From Azovibrio sp. (GTDB lineage Bacteria > Pseudomonadota > Gammaproteobacteria > Burkholderiales > Rhodocyclaceae), in assembly GCA_026414665.1 (NCBI GenBank), contig JAOAIO010000015.1:1-40255 (forward strand): 40,255 nucleotides of DNA, in the 5' to 3' direction. Shown here in pieces: positions 18,127 to 28,868 of the stretch. The notes under the pieces are model-generated. The model ran no database searches, was not told where the DNA came from, and worked only from the letters and a program-made list of their open reading frames with translations. Position 1 is the first letter of the stretch; each line of letters begins with the position of its first letter. Both the position numbers and the translations under genes were made by a program.

Positions 18127-18990
18127 ATGCATGCCTTACGCGAAGACAGCTTGAGCCCGGATGTGCTCGAAGATGTGCTGGGGTCTTTCGACATTCCGGC
18201 TTGTCCGGCCCAGGTCGTCGAGGTCATGGCCGAAGCCCAGCGCGATGAGCCTGATCTGCATAAGCTGGCGAATCTCATTGCCAGCGATGTGGGCATGGCG
18301 GCTATGACCATCAAGCTCGCCAATTCGCCGTTGTTCCGGGGGCACGCTCGGATTGGCACGGTGCCCCAGGCCATCAACCGGCTCGGCGTGCGTAACATCG
18401 TTTGTGTGGTGGTAGCCGCGGCGCTGAAATCGAGCCTGTCCGATTTGCCCGCAGCGCAGCTCGAACGGTTTTGGAACCGGGCGTCCACCATCGCCGTGGC
18501 GGCGGGGCTGGTGGCCGGCCATCTTTACGGCATTCCGCGAGATACCGCTTACACCTTCGCGCTATTTCACGATGCCGCGATTCCGGTCATGATGCGCCGC
18601 TTCAAGAGCTATGCTGCCATGTTCGAGGATGTGTTGGCGCAAGGCTGGCCGCTGGCCGAGATGGAGATGCAGCGTTTTCATTGCGATCACGCCATCGTCG
18701 GAGCGCTGTTGGCGCGCAATTGGGGCTTGTCCGAGCTTGTCGCGCAGGCGATTCGGCATCATCACGACGGCCAGCTCTACAGCCTGCCAGCGAGCACCAT
18801 TGCGCCGGCGGCCGTGTCTTTGATTGCCGTCACCCAGGTGGCCGAATACCTGGTGGCAGAGCTGCTTGGCGAGCGCGATGTCGAGGTCGGCGTGCTGTTC
18901 GGGCAAGCCGTTGTCCATCTTGGCATTGCCGAGGCGGAGCTGCAGGAGATGCGCGAGGAGCTGGCGGAGCTCCTCGCAGGCGTGAGTTGA
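18127..18990 (+). CDS. HDOD-domain signalling protein
   Basis: 287 residues, one HDOD domain (about 15-215): IPACPAQVVEVMAEAQRDEP, LIASDVGMAAMTIKLANSP, TVPQAINRLGVRNIV, FALFHDAAIPVMMRRF, and the AIRHHHDGQLY segment that keeps some HD-like histidines. It is clearly different in sequence from the HDOD protein at 12237-13082, so not a recent duplicate. No output domain is fused. Function is not known beyond regulatory scaffold. Its stop is 7 bases from the stop of argB on the other strand. Confidence 0.85.
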   Translation: MHALREDSLSPDVLEDVLGSFDIPACPAQVVEVMAEAQRDEPDLHKLANLIASDVGMAAMTIKLANSPLFRGHARIGTVPQAINRLGVRNIVCVVVAAALKSSLSDLPAAQLERFWNRASTIAVAAGLVAGHLYGIPRDTAYTFALFHDAAIPVMMRRFKSYAAMFEDVLAQGWPLAEMEMQRFHCDHAIVGALLARNWGLSELVAQAIRHHHDGQLYSLPASTIAPAAVSLIAVTQVAEYLVAELLGERDVEVGVLFGQAVVHLGIAEAELQEMREELAELLAGVS

Positions 18991-18997
18991 GCCGGGG

Positions 18998-20459
<1,462 letters not shown>

Positions 20460-20512
20460 TTTTTCCTCCTTGCTGTCGGTCGTGATCTGACCGGAAAATC
20501 ATTCCTGTCACC

Positions 20513-20541
20513 AATATAGGTGCGCTCGACGGGCTTTCAAG
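20513..20541 (-). promoter_or_regulatory. sigma-32 (RpoH) heat-shock promoter for hsp20
   Basis: On the minus strand CTTGAAA (20541-20535), a 14-base spacer, then CCTATATT (20520-20513). The -35 is an exact match to the RpoH consensus CTTGAA and the -10 resembles CCCCATNT. It sits 54 bases before the Hsp20 ATG, as expected. Confidence 0.78.
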
Positions 20542-20549
20542 ACGGGAGA

Positions 20550-20786
20550 ATGATGGGTTCTGAAAAGCGATGCGCCTGTTGCGGCCAGGTGTTTGCCTGC
20601 GGCGCCGCGCACGGGCAGTGCTGGTGTATGACCTTGCCGCCTTTGACGCAGCGCCTGCCCTATGCTGATTGCGTGTGCCGCGCCTGCCTGATGGCCTGGC
20701 GTTCAGGCGCGGCCGAGGCGGCGCGGCAGGTCGAGGATGGCGTCGCGGTTGCTCCAGGAGAAGCAGCGCCGGGCGGCTTCCGCTAA
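20550..20786 (+). CDS. small cysteine-rich CWC protein
   Basis: 78 residues. The pattern C-x2-C-x5-C...CWC...LP...C-x-C-x2-CL matches the Cys-rich CWC family: RCACCGQVFACGA, GQCWCMTLPPL, CVCRACLMAW. It is probably a small metal-binding protein of unknown function. The family core ends near residue 51. The rest is an Ala/Gly-rich tail read through DNA that belongs, on the other strand, to the end of nudB (84-base antisense overlap). ATG at 20550 or 20553. It begins 9 bases from the -35 of the divergent Hsp20 promoter. Confidence 0.7.
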   Translation: MMGSEKRCACCGQVFACGAAHGQCWCMTLPPLTQRLPYADCVCRACLMAWRSGAAEAARQVEDGVAVAPGEAAPGGFR

Positions 20787-21149
20787 GTCTAGCCAGAGAT
20801 AGGCGCGATGTTCGCTCGGCGCGAGGCGAATCGCTGTTTCCGTCGGCACTTCGAGCGAGAACACGTGCTCGCGGTTGTGGGTCACGCCTGGGGCGTAGCG
20901 GTGCCGCCATTCGGGGAAGATTTCATAGGTCTGGCTCAAGCGCCAGTCCAACAGCCGAGCGGGTGGGATGTCGATGCCGGTTTCCTCGCGCACCTCGCGG
21001 CAGGCGGTGTCGAGCAGGCTTTCTCCGGCTTCTTGGCTACCCGTCACCGATTGCCAGTAGCCCGGATGGGCGGCGCGCTCGAGGAGTAGGACGCGTAGTG
21101 CCGGTGTGTGGATGACGACGAGTACCGAAACGGGCTGTTTGTAGGGCAT
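20703..21149 (-). CDS. nudB: dihydroneopterin triphosphate diphosphatase (NudB)
   Basis: 148 residues from MPYKQPVSVLVVIH. The Nudix box is complete: GSQEAGESLLDTACREVREETGI. NudB removes pyrophosphate from dihydroneopterin triphosphate in folate synthesis. YWQSVTGSQEAGE and FPEWRHRYAPGVTHNREHVF are typical of this subgroup. Last gene of the fmdB-aspS operon; it starts just after the barstar stop. In many proteobacteria nudB also neighbours aspS, which supports the call. Confidence 0.9.
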   Translation of the reverse strand: MPYKQPVSVLVVIHTPALRVLLLERAAHPGYWQSVTGSQEAGESLLDTACREVREETGIDIPPARLLDWRLSQTYEIFPEWRHRYAPGVTHNREHVFSLEVPTETAIRLAPSEHRAYLWLDLAEAARRCFSWSNRDAILDLPRRLGRA

Positions 21150-21150
21150 G

Positions 21151-21576
21151 TCAAGCCCCAGGCAAGGGGTCGAGTTCGAGATCGGGGGCGTCGAGTAGGG
21201 CCCACAGTGCCCGGCCCTGATCGCGCCAGGCATCGCTTGCGGCCTGGAGCACGGCGATGAGGATGTCTACGGCCTCGCCCAGTGGCGCAACATTGCCAAG
21301 GATGAGCAGGCGCCCTGGCTCACCGAGTAGTTCTGGGTCGGTGAGGCAATCGTAGAGCGCATCGAAATTGGCGCCGAAATGTGCCGGTAGGCCGAGTGCC
21401 TGGCCCAAGGCCGTAAGCCAGGCGCTGGTATTGGCGGCATCGGCCGGACGGTGGCAGGTGACGGGCCAGCCCAACGCCTGTGCGGCGTCTACCAGTTCGG
21501 CTTCGCGCCCCGGAGGGAGGCGGTACGGGCCGGCCAGAGCCGTGTTTGCCAATTGTCGTTGGCGCGTGTCGCTCAT
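21151..21576 (-). CDS. barstar-family ribonuclease inhibitor
   Basis: 141 residues; the barstar fold covers about 28-125. The key stretch is LGLPAHFGANFDALYDCLTD, matching the helix and loop with which barstar plugs the active site of barnase-type RNases. DALYDCL keeps the acidic contact residues. The N-terminal 25 residues are extra. It is cytoplasmic (no signal peptide). The ATG is 2 bases after the stop of the secreted RNase gene, so the pair is probably translationally coupled and the product inhibits that enzyme (inference). Confidence 0.88.
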   Translation of the reverse strand: MSDTRQRQLANTALAGPYRLPPGREAELVDAAQALGWPVTCHRPADAANTSAWLTALGQALGLPAHFGANFDALYDCLTDPELLGEPGRLLILGNVAPLGEAVDILIAVLQAASDAWRDQGRALWALLDAPDLELDPLPGA

Positions 21577-21578
21577 GC

Positions 21579-21941
21579 TTACTCCAGGATTTGTCGGAAG
21601 CTCTTGTAGTGGTCGTCAGTGTAGTAAAACTCGACCGGCGGGTGGCCGCCGGTGACGATGCGCCGGGCGCCGCGGTTCTTGGCGCCTGGTGTAGGAACCG
21701 TGTACTCGCGGTAATAGCCGCGTGGTTGCTGCGGCAAGCGGCGTTCGAAATTGTGAAAGACGCTGCCGTCCTTGTGCGGATAGGCGAAGGGGCCGCCTTG
21801 CTTGATCTGCGCTAGGACCTGCTGCCCTTCGGGCGGCAACTGATCGGCGCGGATGCTGCGCGTGGCGGCGCCGAAAAAGGCGTGCGCGCTGGCGCCGATG
21901 AGGAGCAGCGCAAGCAGCAAGAGACGGAGCCAGAATCGCAT
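21579..21941 (-). CDS. secreted guanyl-specific ribonuclease (barnase/RNase Sa type)
   Basis: 120 residues. A signal peptide MRFWLRLLLLALLLIGASAHA precedes a short RNase N1/T1 domain. The catalytic set of RNase Sa is visible: Glu79 in YYREYTVPTPG, Arg94 in RGARRIVTG and His111 in YTDDHYKSF. It should cut single-stranded RNA after G. The start is taken at MRFW; an upstream frame adds 13 residues. It lies 68 bases after aspS and is followed at once by a barstar gene, so the cell carries the inhibitor for enzyme not yet exported. Confidence 0.9.
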   Translation of the reverse strand: MRFWLRLLLLALLLIGASAHAFFGAATRSIRADQLPPEGQQVLAQIKQGGPFAYPHKDGSVFHNFERRLPQQPRGYYREYTVPTPGAKNRGARRIVTGGHPPVEFYYTDDHYKSFRQILE

Positions 21942-22009
21942 GGCGGCGGGCCTGCCGGTGTCTGGCCCGCTGCGGTGCAAGGACCGCAGGCGGGTCAGGC
22001 GGCTGGGGG

Positions 22010-23805
<1,796 letters not shown>

Positions 23806-23806
<1 letters not shown>

Positions 23807-24462
23807 CAGGGTGTTCCGGAAGAAGGGGTTGGAAGGGCGGGTTCGACTTTGCCGCGCCGGCGCGCCGGCTTCGGACTGGGCGGTACGACGCCCATCGAGA
23901 CGATGTATTTTAGGGCTTCGTCCACGTTCATCTTGAGTTCGACCACGTCTTCGGCTGGCATCATCAGGAAGAAACCGGAAGTCGGGTTGGGCGTGGTGGG
24001 GACGTAGACGCTGACATAGTTGCCGTCGAGATGGTTGGCGACATCGCCGCCCGGCTTGCCGGTGAGAAAGGCGATGGTCCAGCTCCCCTGGCGCGGGTAT
24101 TGCACGAGCAGCGCCTTGCGAAAGGCATTGCCATTTGGGGAGAGGATGGTGTCGGACACCTGCTTGACGGCGTTATAAAGGGAATTCACCACCGGGATGC
24201 GCGCCAAGAGCTGCTCCCACCAGCCCACCAGCTTTTGCCCGATGAAATTGGTGGCCAAAAGTCCGGTGACGAGGATGATGAGTAGCGTCAGGACGGTGCC
24301 GGCGCCAGGAATGTCGAAGCCGAGCAGGTTGATGGGGTGAATCGCCTCGGGCAAGAGCAGCAGCGACTGATCCATGGCGCTGATGATCATCGACAGCACC
24401 CAGGCCGTGATGACCAAAGGCACCCAGATCAGCAGCCCAGTGATGAAATAACGCTTGAGCAC
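23806..24462 (-). CDS. DUF502 integral membrane protein
   Basis: 218 residues from a GTG ([19 protein letters not shown]); the frame extends upstream through fmdB in a shadow frame and is not used. Two membrane helices at about 8-28 and 52-75 ([22 protein letters not shown]) precede a soluble domain with [18 protein letters not shown] and [20 protein letters not shown], the hallmark of DUF502. Function is unknown. It is conserved next to aspS in betaproteobacteria. Four bases separate it from the fmdB stop. Confidence 0.9.
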
Positions 24463-24466
24463 GGGA

Positions 24467-24718
24467 TCAGCTGGCGGAGCACGCGCCGGACGGGCAAGCG
24501 CCCTCGCCGCCTTGGCAGGGCGGGGGGCTGGCCGGCTTGTTCTTGAAGTCGGTGGCATACCAGCCGTTGCCTTTGAGCTGGAAGCCAGCAGCCGACAGCT
24601 GCTTGGTGTAAGTGGCCTGGCCGCACTCGGGGCAGGTGCTCAAGGGGGCGTCGCTGAGTTTTTGCAGATGTTCCTTCTGAAAACCGCAGGAAGTGCAGCG
24701 ATATTCGTAGATGGGCAT
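24467..24718 (-). CDS. FmdB-family zinc-ribbon protein
   Basis: 83 residues. MPIYEYRCTSCG and later CPECG form a zinc ribbon, followed by the usual KQLSAAGFQLKGNGWYATDF. The tail is Pro/Gly/Cys-rich (PPPCQGGEGACPSGACSAS), which could hold additional metal. The family is called putative regulatory protein, but its action is not established. GGAG lies 7 bases before the ATG. First gene of the operon running to nudB. Confidence 0.9.
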   Translation of the reverse strand: MPIYEYRCTSCGFQKEHLQKLSDAPLSTCPECGQATYTKQLSAAGFQLKGNGWYATDFKNKPASPPPCQGGEGACPSGACSAS

Positions 24719-24742
24719 GGTCAATCTCCAAAAAGGCTTCGC

Positions 24743-24775
24743 ATTATAACCGAGTGGCCCAGGCGCTTATGCGCC
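24743..24775 (-). promoter_or_regulatory. candidate promoter of the fmdB-aspS operon with overlapping dyad
   Basis: A perfect -10 TATAAT (minus strand, 24748-24743) lies 24 bases before the fmdB ATG. The -35 position is weak (CATAAG, 17 bases upstream) and is covered by the dyad GGCGC-TTAT-GCGCC (24762-24775), so an activator or repressor may bind there. Confidence 0.45.
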
Positions 24776-24813
24776 CGGGTGTGGCGCGATAGATGGGGAT
24801 CGATGCGCAGGAA

Positions 24814-25668
24814 TCAAGCCAAGAGGCCGAGGTAGAGCTGATTGAGGCGATCACCCCAGAACAGGGCAATGGCGCCGGCGGCGGCGAGATAGGGGCCAAA
24901 GGGGATGGGGCGATTGCGGGCGTGGCCGGCGCCTAGCATCAGGGCGATGCCAACGCTCGCTCCAACCACCGAGGAGAGCAGGACGATGGTGGGTAGCATG
25001 GTCCAGCCTAGCCAGGCACCCAGGGCGGCGAGCAGCTTGAAGTCGCCGTAGCCCATGCCCTCCTTGCCGGTGGCGAGCTTGAACAGCCAGTACACCGACC
25101 AGAGCGCGAGGTAGCCGGCCATGGCGCCGACGACGGCGCTAGGCAAGGGCACGAAATGGCCGCCGAGATTGAATAAGAGGCCGAGCCAGAGCAGAGGCAG
25201 CGTGAGGCTATCGGGGAGTAACTGGGTGTCCAGATCGATAATGGCAAGGGTAAGCAGGGTCCAGAGCAAGAGGGTGGCGCCGATGGCCTGCCAGCCCGGG
25301 CCGAAATGCCAGGCGGCGCCAGCGGCCAAGAGCGCGGCGGTGAGCTCGACGAGCGGATAGCGTAACGGGATGCGAGCTTTGCACGCCTTGCAGCGGCCGC
25401 CGAGCAAGAGGTAGCTAAGGAGGGGGATGTTCTCCAGGGCGCTGATGGGATGCCCGCACTGGGGGCAGTGGGAGCGAGGACGGGCCAGGCTAAGCGCTGC
25501 CGTGCTGGGCGCGGGCTCGCCGCGCAGCTCGGCGCACTGCGCCTGCCACTCTTGCTCCATCATGCGCGGCAGGCGGTGAATGACGACATTCAAGAAACTG
25601 CCGATCAGTAAGCCGAAGCAAGCCAGCGCGACGGCGAATAGGGTGGGGTCCGCGGGCCAGGTCATCAT
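24814..25668 (-). CDS. pilD: type IV prepilin peptidase/methyltransferase
   Basis: 284 residues with about eight membrane helices. The N-terminal cytoplasmic loop has the methyltransferase zinc tetracysteine set CPQC (68/71) and CKAC (93/96). The two catalytic [13 protein letters not shown] in AIIDLDTQLLPD (145-153) and GMGYGDFKLL (204-212). It cuts prepilin leaders after Gly and methylates the new N terminus. It should serve the pilB/C pilus and also the MSHA pilins at the left end of the window, since no other peptidase is seen here. The ATG overlaps the pilC stop (ATGA). Confidence 0.95.
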   Translation of the reverse strand: MMTWPADPTLFAVALACFGLLIGSFLNVVIHRLPRMMEQEWQAQCAELRGEPAPSTAALSLARPRSHCPQCGHPISALENIPLLSYLLLGGRCKACKARIPLRYPLVELTAALLAAGAAWHFGPGWQAIGATLLLWTLLTLAIIDLDTQLLPDSLTLPLLWLGLLFNLGGHFVPLPSAVVGAMAGYLALWSVYWLFKLATGKEGMGYGDFKLLAALGAWLGWTMLPTIVLLSSVVGASVGIALMLGAGHARNRPIPFGPYLAAAGAIALFWGDRLNQLYLGLLA

Positions 25669-26897
25669 CAGACGACAGCCCCCATCTTGAAGATGGGCAG
25701 ATACATGGCGACTACCATGCCGCCGATCAGAACGCCGAGAATGACCATGATCATCGGTTCCATCAGGCTAGAAAGCGCTTCCACCGCGTCATCGACTTCG
25801 GCTTCGTAGAAGTCGGCTACTTTGGAGAGCATGGAGTCCAAGGCGCCCGATTCCTCGCCGATGGCCACCATCTGCGTCACCATGTTGGGAAAGAGATTGC
25901 TGTTCTGCATGGCGGTGGTGAGATTGGTGCCGGTGCTGACTTCGGTCTGGATCTGGCGCGTGGCCATCTTATACACATAGTTGCCGGCAGCGCCGCCGAC
26001 CGATTCGAGCGATTCGACGAGCGGCACGCCAGCGGCGAACATGGTCGACAGGGTGCGAGTCCAGCGGGCGATGACGGCTTTGCGGATGAGGTCGCCAAAG
26101 ATCGGTAGGCGCAGCAACAGCCGGTCCATGGCGAACTGCATCTTCTCCGAGCGCTTCCAGGTGTAGAAGAAAGCGTAGAGGCCGCCGCCTAGGGCGCCGA
26201 AAATCGCATACCAGGAGGCGACGAAAAAGTCCGAGATGGCGATTACGATCAAGGTCGGAGCGGGTAGGGCGGCGCCGAAGCTCTTGAAAACCTCTTTGAA
26301 GGCAGGAATCACGAAGATCATGATCACCGCAGTGATGATGAAGGCGACGACGATCACCGCGATTGGATAGAACAGCGCCGACTTGATCTTGCTCTTGATG
26401 GCAAGGATCTTTTCCTTGTAAGTCGCCAGGCGGTCGAGTAGGGAGTCGAGGATGCCGGCCTGTTCGCCGGCGGCGACCAGATTGCAGAACAGCGTGTCGA
26501 AATAAAGCGGGTATTTGCGGAAGGCGGCCGAGAGCGAAGTGCCGGTCTCGACGTCGGCTTTGATGTCGAGCAGCAGCTTGCCGACCGCCGGGTTGGCGTG
26601 CCCCCGTCCGACGATGTCGAAAGATTGCAAGAGCGGCACGCCGGATTTCATCATGGTCGCCAGTTGCCGGGTAAATAGGGTGATGTCTTTGTCCGTGACC
26701 TTGCCCCCGCGCTTGAAGCGTTGCTGGGTGACTTTGGCATGGGTGACACCTTGGCGGCGCAGCGTGGTCTGCACTACGTTGGCGGAGGCGGCGCGCATTT
26801 CGCCGCGAATGTGCTTGCCGTCTCTGCTCTTGCCTTCCCAGAGAAAAGTGTATTCCTTGACGCCGGAAGTCATCTTGGGTTTGCTGATACTCGCCAT
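25668..26897 (-). CDS. pilC: type IV pilus inner-membrane platform protein PilC
   Basis: 409 residues with two GspF domains (about 75-195 and 278-400). Motifs include TLFTRQLATMMKSGVPLLQS, GTSLSAAFRKYPLYFD and the second-copy RWTRTLSTMFAAGVPLVESL, GTNLTTAMQNSNLFPNMV. Three membrane helices lie near 180-200, 230-250 and 380-400. PilC sits in the inner membrane and is turned by PilB to add pilin subunits. It lies 17 bases after pilB. Confidence 0.95.
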   Translation of the reverse strand: MASISKPKMTSGVKEYTFLWEGKSRDGKHIRGEMRAASANVVQTTLRRQGVTHAKVTQQRFKRGGKVTDKDITLFTRQLATMMKSGVPLLQSFDIVGRGHANPAVGKLLLDIKADVETGTSLSAAFRKYPLYFDTLFCNLVAAGEQAGILDSLLDRLATYKEKILAIKSKIKSALFYPIAVIVVAFIITAVIMIFVIPAFKEVFKSFGAALPAPTLIVIAISDFFVASWYAIFGALGGGLYAFFYTWKRSEKMQFAMDRLLLRLPIFGDLIRKAVIARWTRTLSTMFAAGVPLVESLESVGGAAGNYVYKMATRQIQTEVSTGTNLTTAMQNSNLFPNMVTQMVAIGEESGALDSMLSKVADFYEAEVDDAVEALSSLMEPMIMVILGVLIGGMVVAMYLPIFKMGAVV

Positions 26898-26914
26898 GCT
26901 GTCTGCCTTGCTTG

Positions 26915-28630
26915 TCAGATGTTGGTGGTGCTTAGAACTTCGTCGAGCGAGGTGAGCCCTTGCCGAACCTTGAGTAGGCCGGATTCACGCAGGTTCTTGA
27001 CGCCCTCGCGGGCAGCCTGATTGGCAATGTCGAGCGACGTGCCGTTGGCCATGATGATGCGCTGGATTTCCTCGCTCACGGGCATGACCTGGTAGATGCC
27101 GACCCGGCCTTTGTAGCCCGTGCCTTTGCAGCGCTCGCAACTCCCTGGGCCGTACAGTGTCCAGCTGCCATCTAGATCCTCTTCCTTGAAGCCGGCGTTG
27201 AGCAGCGTCTGGCGTGGCACGTCGATTGGCTGCTTGCAGGTGCACAGGCGTCGGGCCAGGCGCTGGGCGGTGATGAGCAGGATGCTCGAGGCGATGTTGA
27301 AGGTGGGAACGCCCATGTTCATCAGGCGAGTGAGAGTTTGGGGCGCGTCGTTGGTGTGCAGGGTAGAAAGCCACAGGTGTCCGGGCTGGGCCGCCTTGAC
27401 GGCGATTTCGGCGGTTTCCAGGTAACGGATTTCCCCCACCATGATGATGTCGGGGTCCTGGCGCAGGAAGGCTTTCAGGGCAGCGGCAAAGGTCAGGCCG
27501 GATTTGTCGTCGACGTTGACCTGGTTGATGCCGGCCAGGTTGATTTCGGCCGGATCTTCGGCTGTGGAGATGTTGATGCCGGGCTGATTCAGGATATTAA
27601 GACAGGTATAGAGCGACACCGTCTTGCCGGAGCCGGTGGGGCCCGTTACCAGCACCATGCCACACGGGCGGCTGATGGCATCGAGCAGCAGGGCTTTTTG
27701 CTCCGGCTCGTAGCCGAGCGCATCGATGCCGAGCGTGGCCGAGGAGGGATCGAGGATCCGCATCACGATCTTCTCGCCATGCAAGGTGGGCAGCGTGCTC
27801 ACCCGGAAGTCGATGGCGCGGCTTTTGGAGAGCACGAGCTTCATCCGGCCATCTTGCGGCACGCGTTTTTCGGCGATGTTGAGGCGCGAAATCACCTTGA
27901 TGCGCGAGGCGAGCTTGTCCTTGATGGCGAGCGGCGGGCTGGCGACTTCGCGTAGGCTGCCATCGACGCGAAAGCGGATGCGGTAGAACTTCTCGTAGGG
28001 CTCGAAATGGATGTCGGACGCGCCTTCGTTGATCGCATCGAGCAGTACTTTTTGCAGGAACTTGACGATCGGCGCGTCATCGATGTCGGCGCCGACGCCT
28101 TCCTCGGCGCCCGCCTCGTCGTTTTCTTCGAGAAAGTCGAGATTGACATCCTCGCCGCTCATGTTCTTGAGCGCATCCTCCGTCGATTCCGAGAGCTTGT
28201 TGACCCAGGGCAGGAGCTTTGAGACTTCGACGACGATAGGATCGATCGCCAAGCCGCTCTGAAAGCGGATTTCTTCGAGCCCGTGCAGGTTGGTCGGATC
28301 GGCGGTGCCGACGGCAAGACGGTTGCCGCGCTTGAATAATGGGATGATGCGGTGAGCGCGGATGAGCTTGGGGTCTACCGTGTCTTTGGGTAGATGCGCT
28401 TCGTCCAGAGCCGAGAGATCGAACAGCGGGGCCGCGAAGGTTTCCGAGGCGAAGCGAGCCAAGTCAAGGGCGGAAAGCTTCTTGGCGCTGACGATTTCTT
28501 CGGGTAGAGAGGTTTTATTCGCGGCAGCCTGGGTCGCCAGCTGTTCGGCTTCGTTTTCCTTGAGGCGCCCTGCCTGCACCAGGGCGCGGGCGAGACCGCT
28601 CAGATTCGACGAGGAGGAAGATGCGACCAT
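26915..28630 (-). CDS. pilB: type IV pilus extension ATPase PilB, with altered Asp box
   Basis: 571 residues from MVASSSSSNLSGLARALVQAG; a longer upstream frame is rejected because homology begins here. The N-terminal MshEN/GspE_N domain is at about 10-150. The ATPase core has Walker A GPTGSGKT (330-337), STAEDP (355-360), Walker B DPDIIMVGEIR (392-402), the His region LSTLHTND, and a Cys zinc motif (C463/C465, C498/C501). The residue after GEIR is Tyr403 where the family has Asp, and QPGH replaces QTGH. Both are unusual in an otherwise well-kept protein. No clear ribosome-binding site precedes the ATG. Confidence 0.94.
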   Translation of the reverse strand: MVASSSSSNLSGLARALVQAGRLKENEAEQLATQAAANKTSLPEEIVSAKKLSALDLARFASETFAAPLFDLSALDEAHLPKDTVDPKLIRAHRIIPLFKRGNRLAVGTADPTNLHGLEEIRFQSGLAIDPIVVEVSKLLPWVNKLSESTEDALKNMSGEDVNLDFLEENDEAGAEEGVGADIDDAPIVKFLQKVLLDAINEGASDIHFEPYEKFYRIRFRVDGSLREVASPPLAIKDKLASRIKVISRLNIAEKRVPQDGRMKLVLSKSRAIDFRVSTLPTLHGEKIVMRILDPSSATLGIDALGYEPEQKALLLDAISRPCGMVLVTGPTGSGKTVSLYTCLNILNQPGINISTAEDPAEINLAGINQVNVDDKSGLTFAAALKAFLRQDPDIIMVGEIRYLETAEIAVKAAQPGHLWLSTLHTNDAPQTLTRLMNMGVPTFNIASSILLITAQRLARRLCTCKQPIDVPRQTLLNAGFKEEDLDGSWTLYGPGSCERCKGTGYKGRVGIYQVMPVSEEIQRIIMANGTSLDIANQAAREGVKNLRESGLLKVRQGLTSLDEVLSTTNI

Positions 28631-28665
28631 GACAAAAGGAATAAATACGTCATAATTGACCGTTG

Positions 28666-28694
28666 ATGATGCAACGATGGCTTTGCTTTGTAAA
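28666..28694 (-). promoter_or_regulatory. candidate sigma-70 promoter for pilBCD
   Basis: Minus strand TTTACA (28694-28689), 17-base spacer, CATCAT (28671-28666). It would start transcription about 30 bases before the pilB ATG. A dyad GTCA...TGAC (28648-28659 region) overlaps the start point. The rest of the 28631-28868 gap shows nothing else I can support. Confidence 0.4.
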
Positions 28695-28868
28695 GCGATG
28701 CCCGTGGTTTTGCCGGCGCGAGTCGGGGGGTTGGAGGCTGTGGGCTGCAAAAGCGTAAGCTGCCCTAGGCGCGCGGCGCCGCGTGGCGGGCATGGGTGGT
28801 GTGAGTCTTGGCCAATCGCGCGAGGTGGGGGGCGGCTTGGCCGCGGGAACGGTTCGCTTGGGCGTGGC

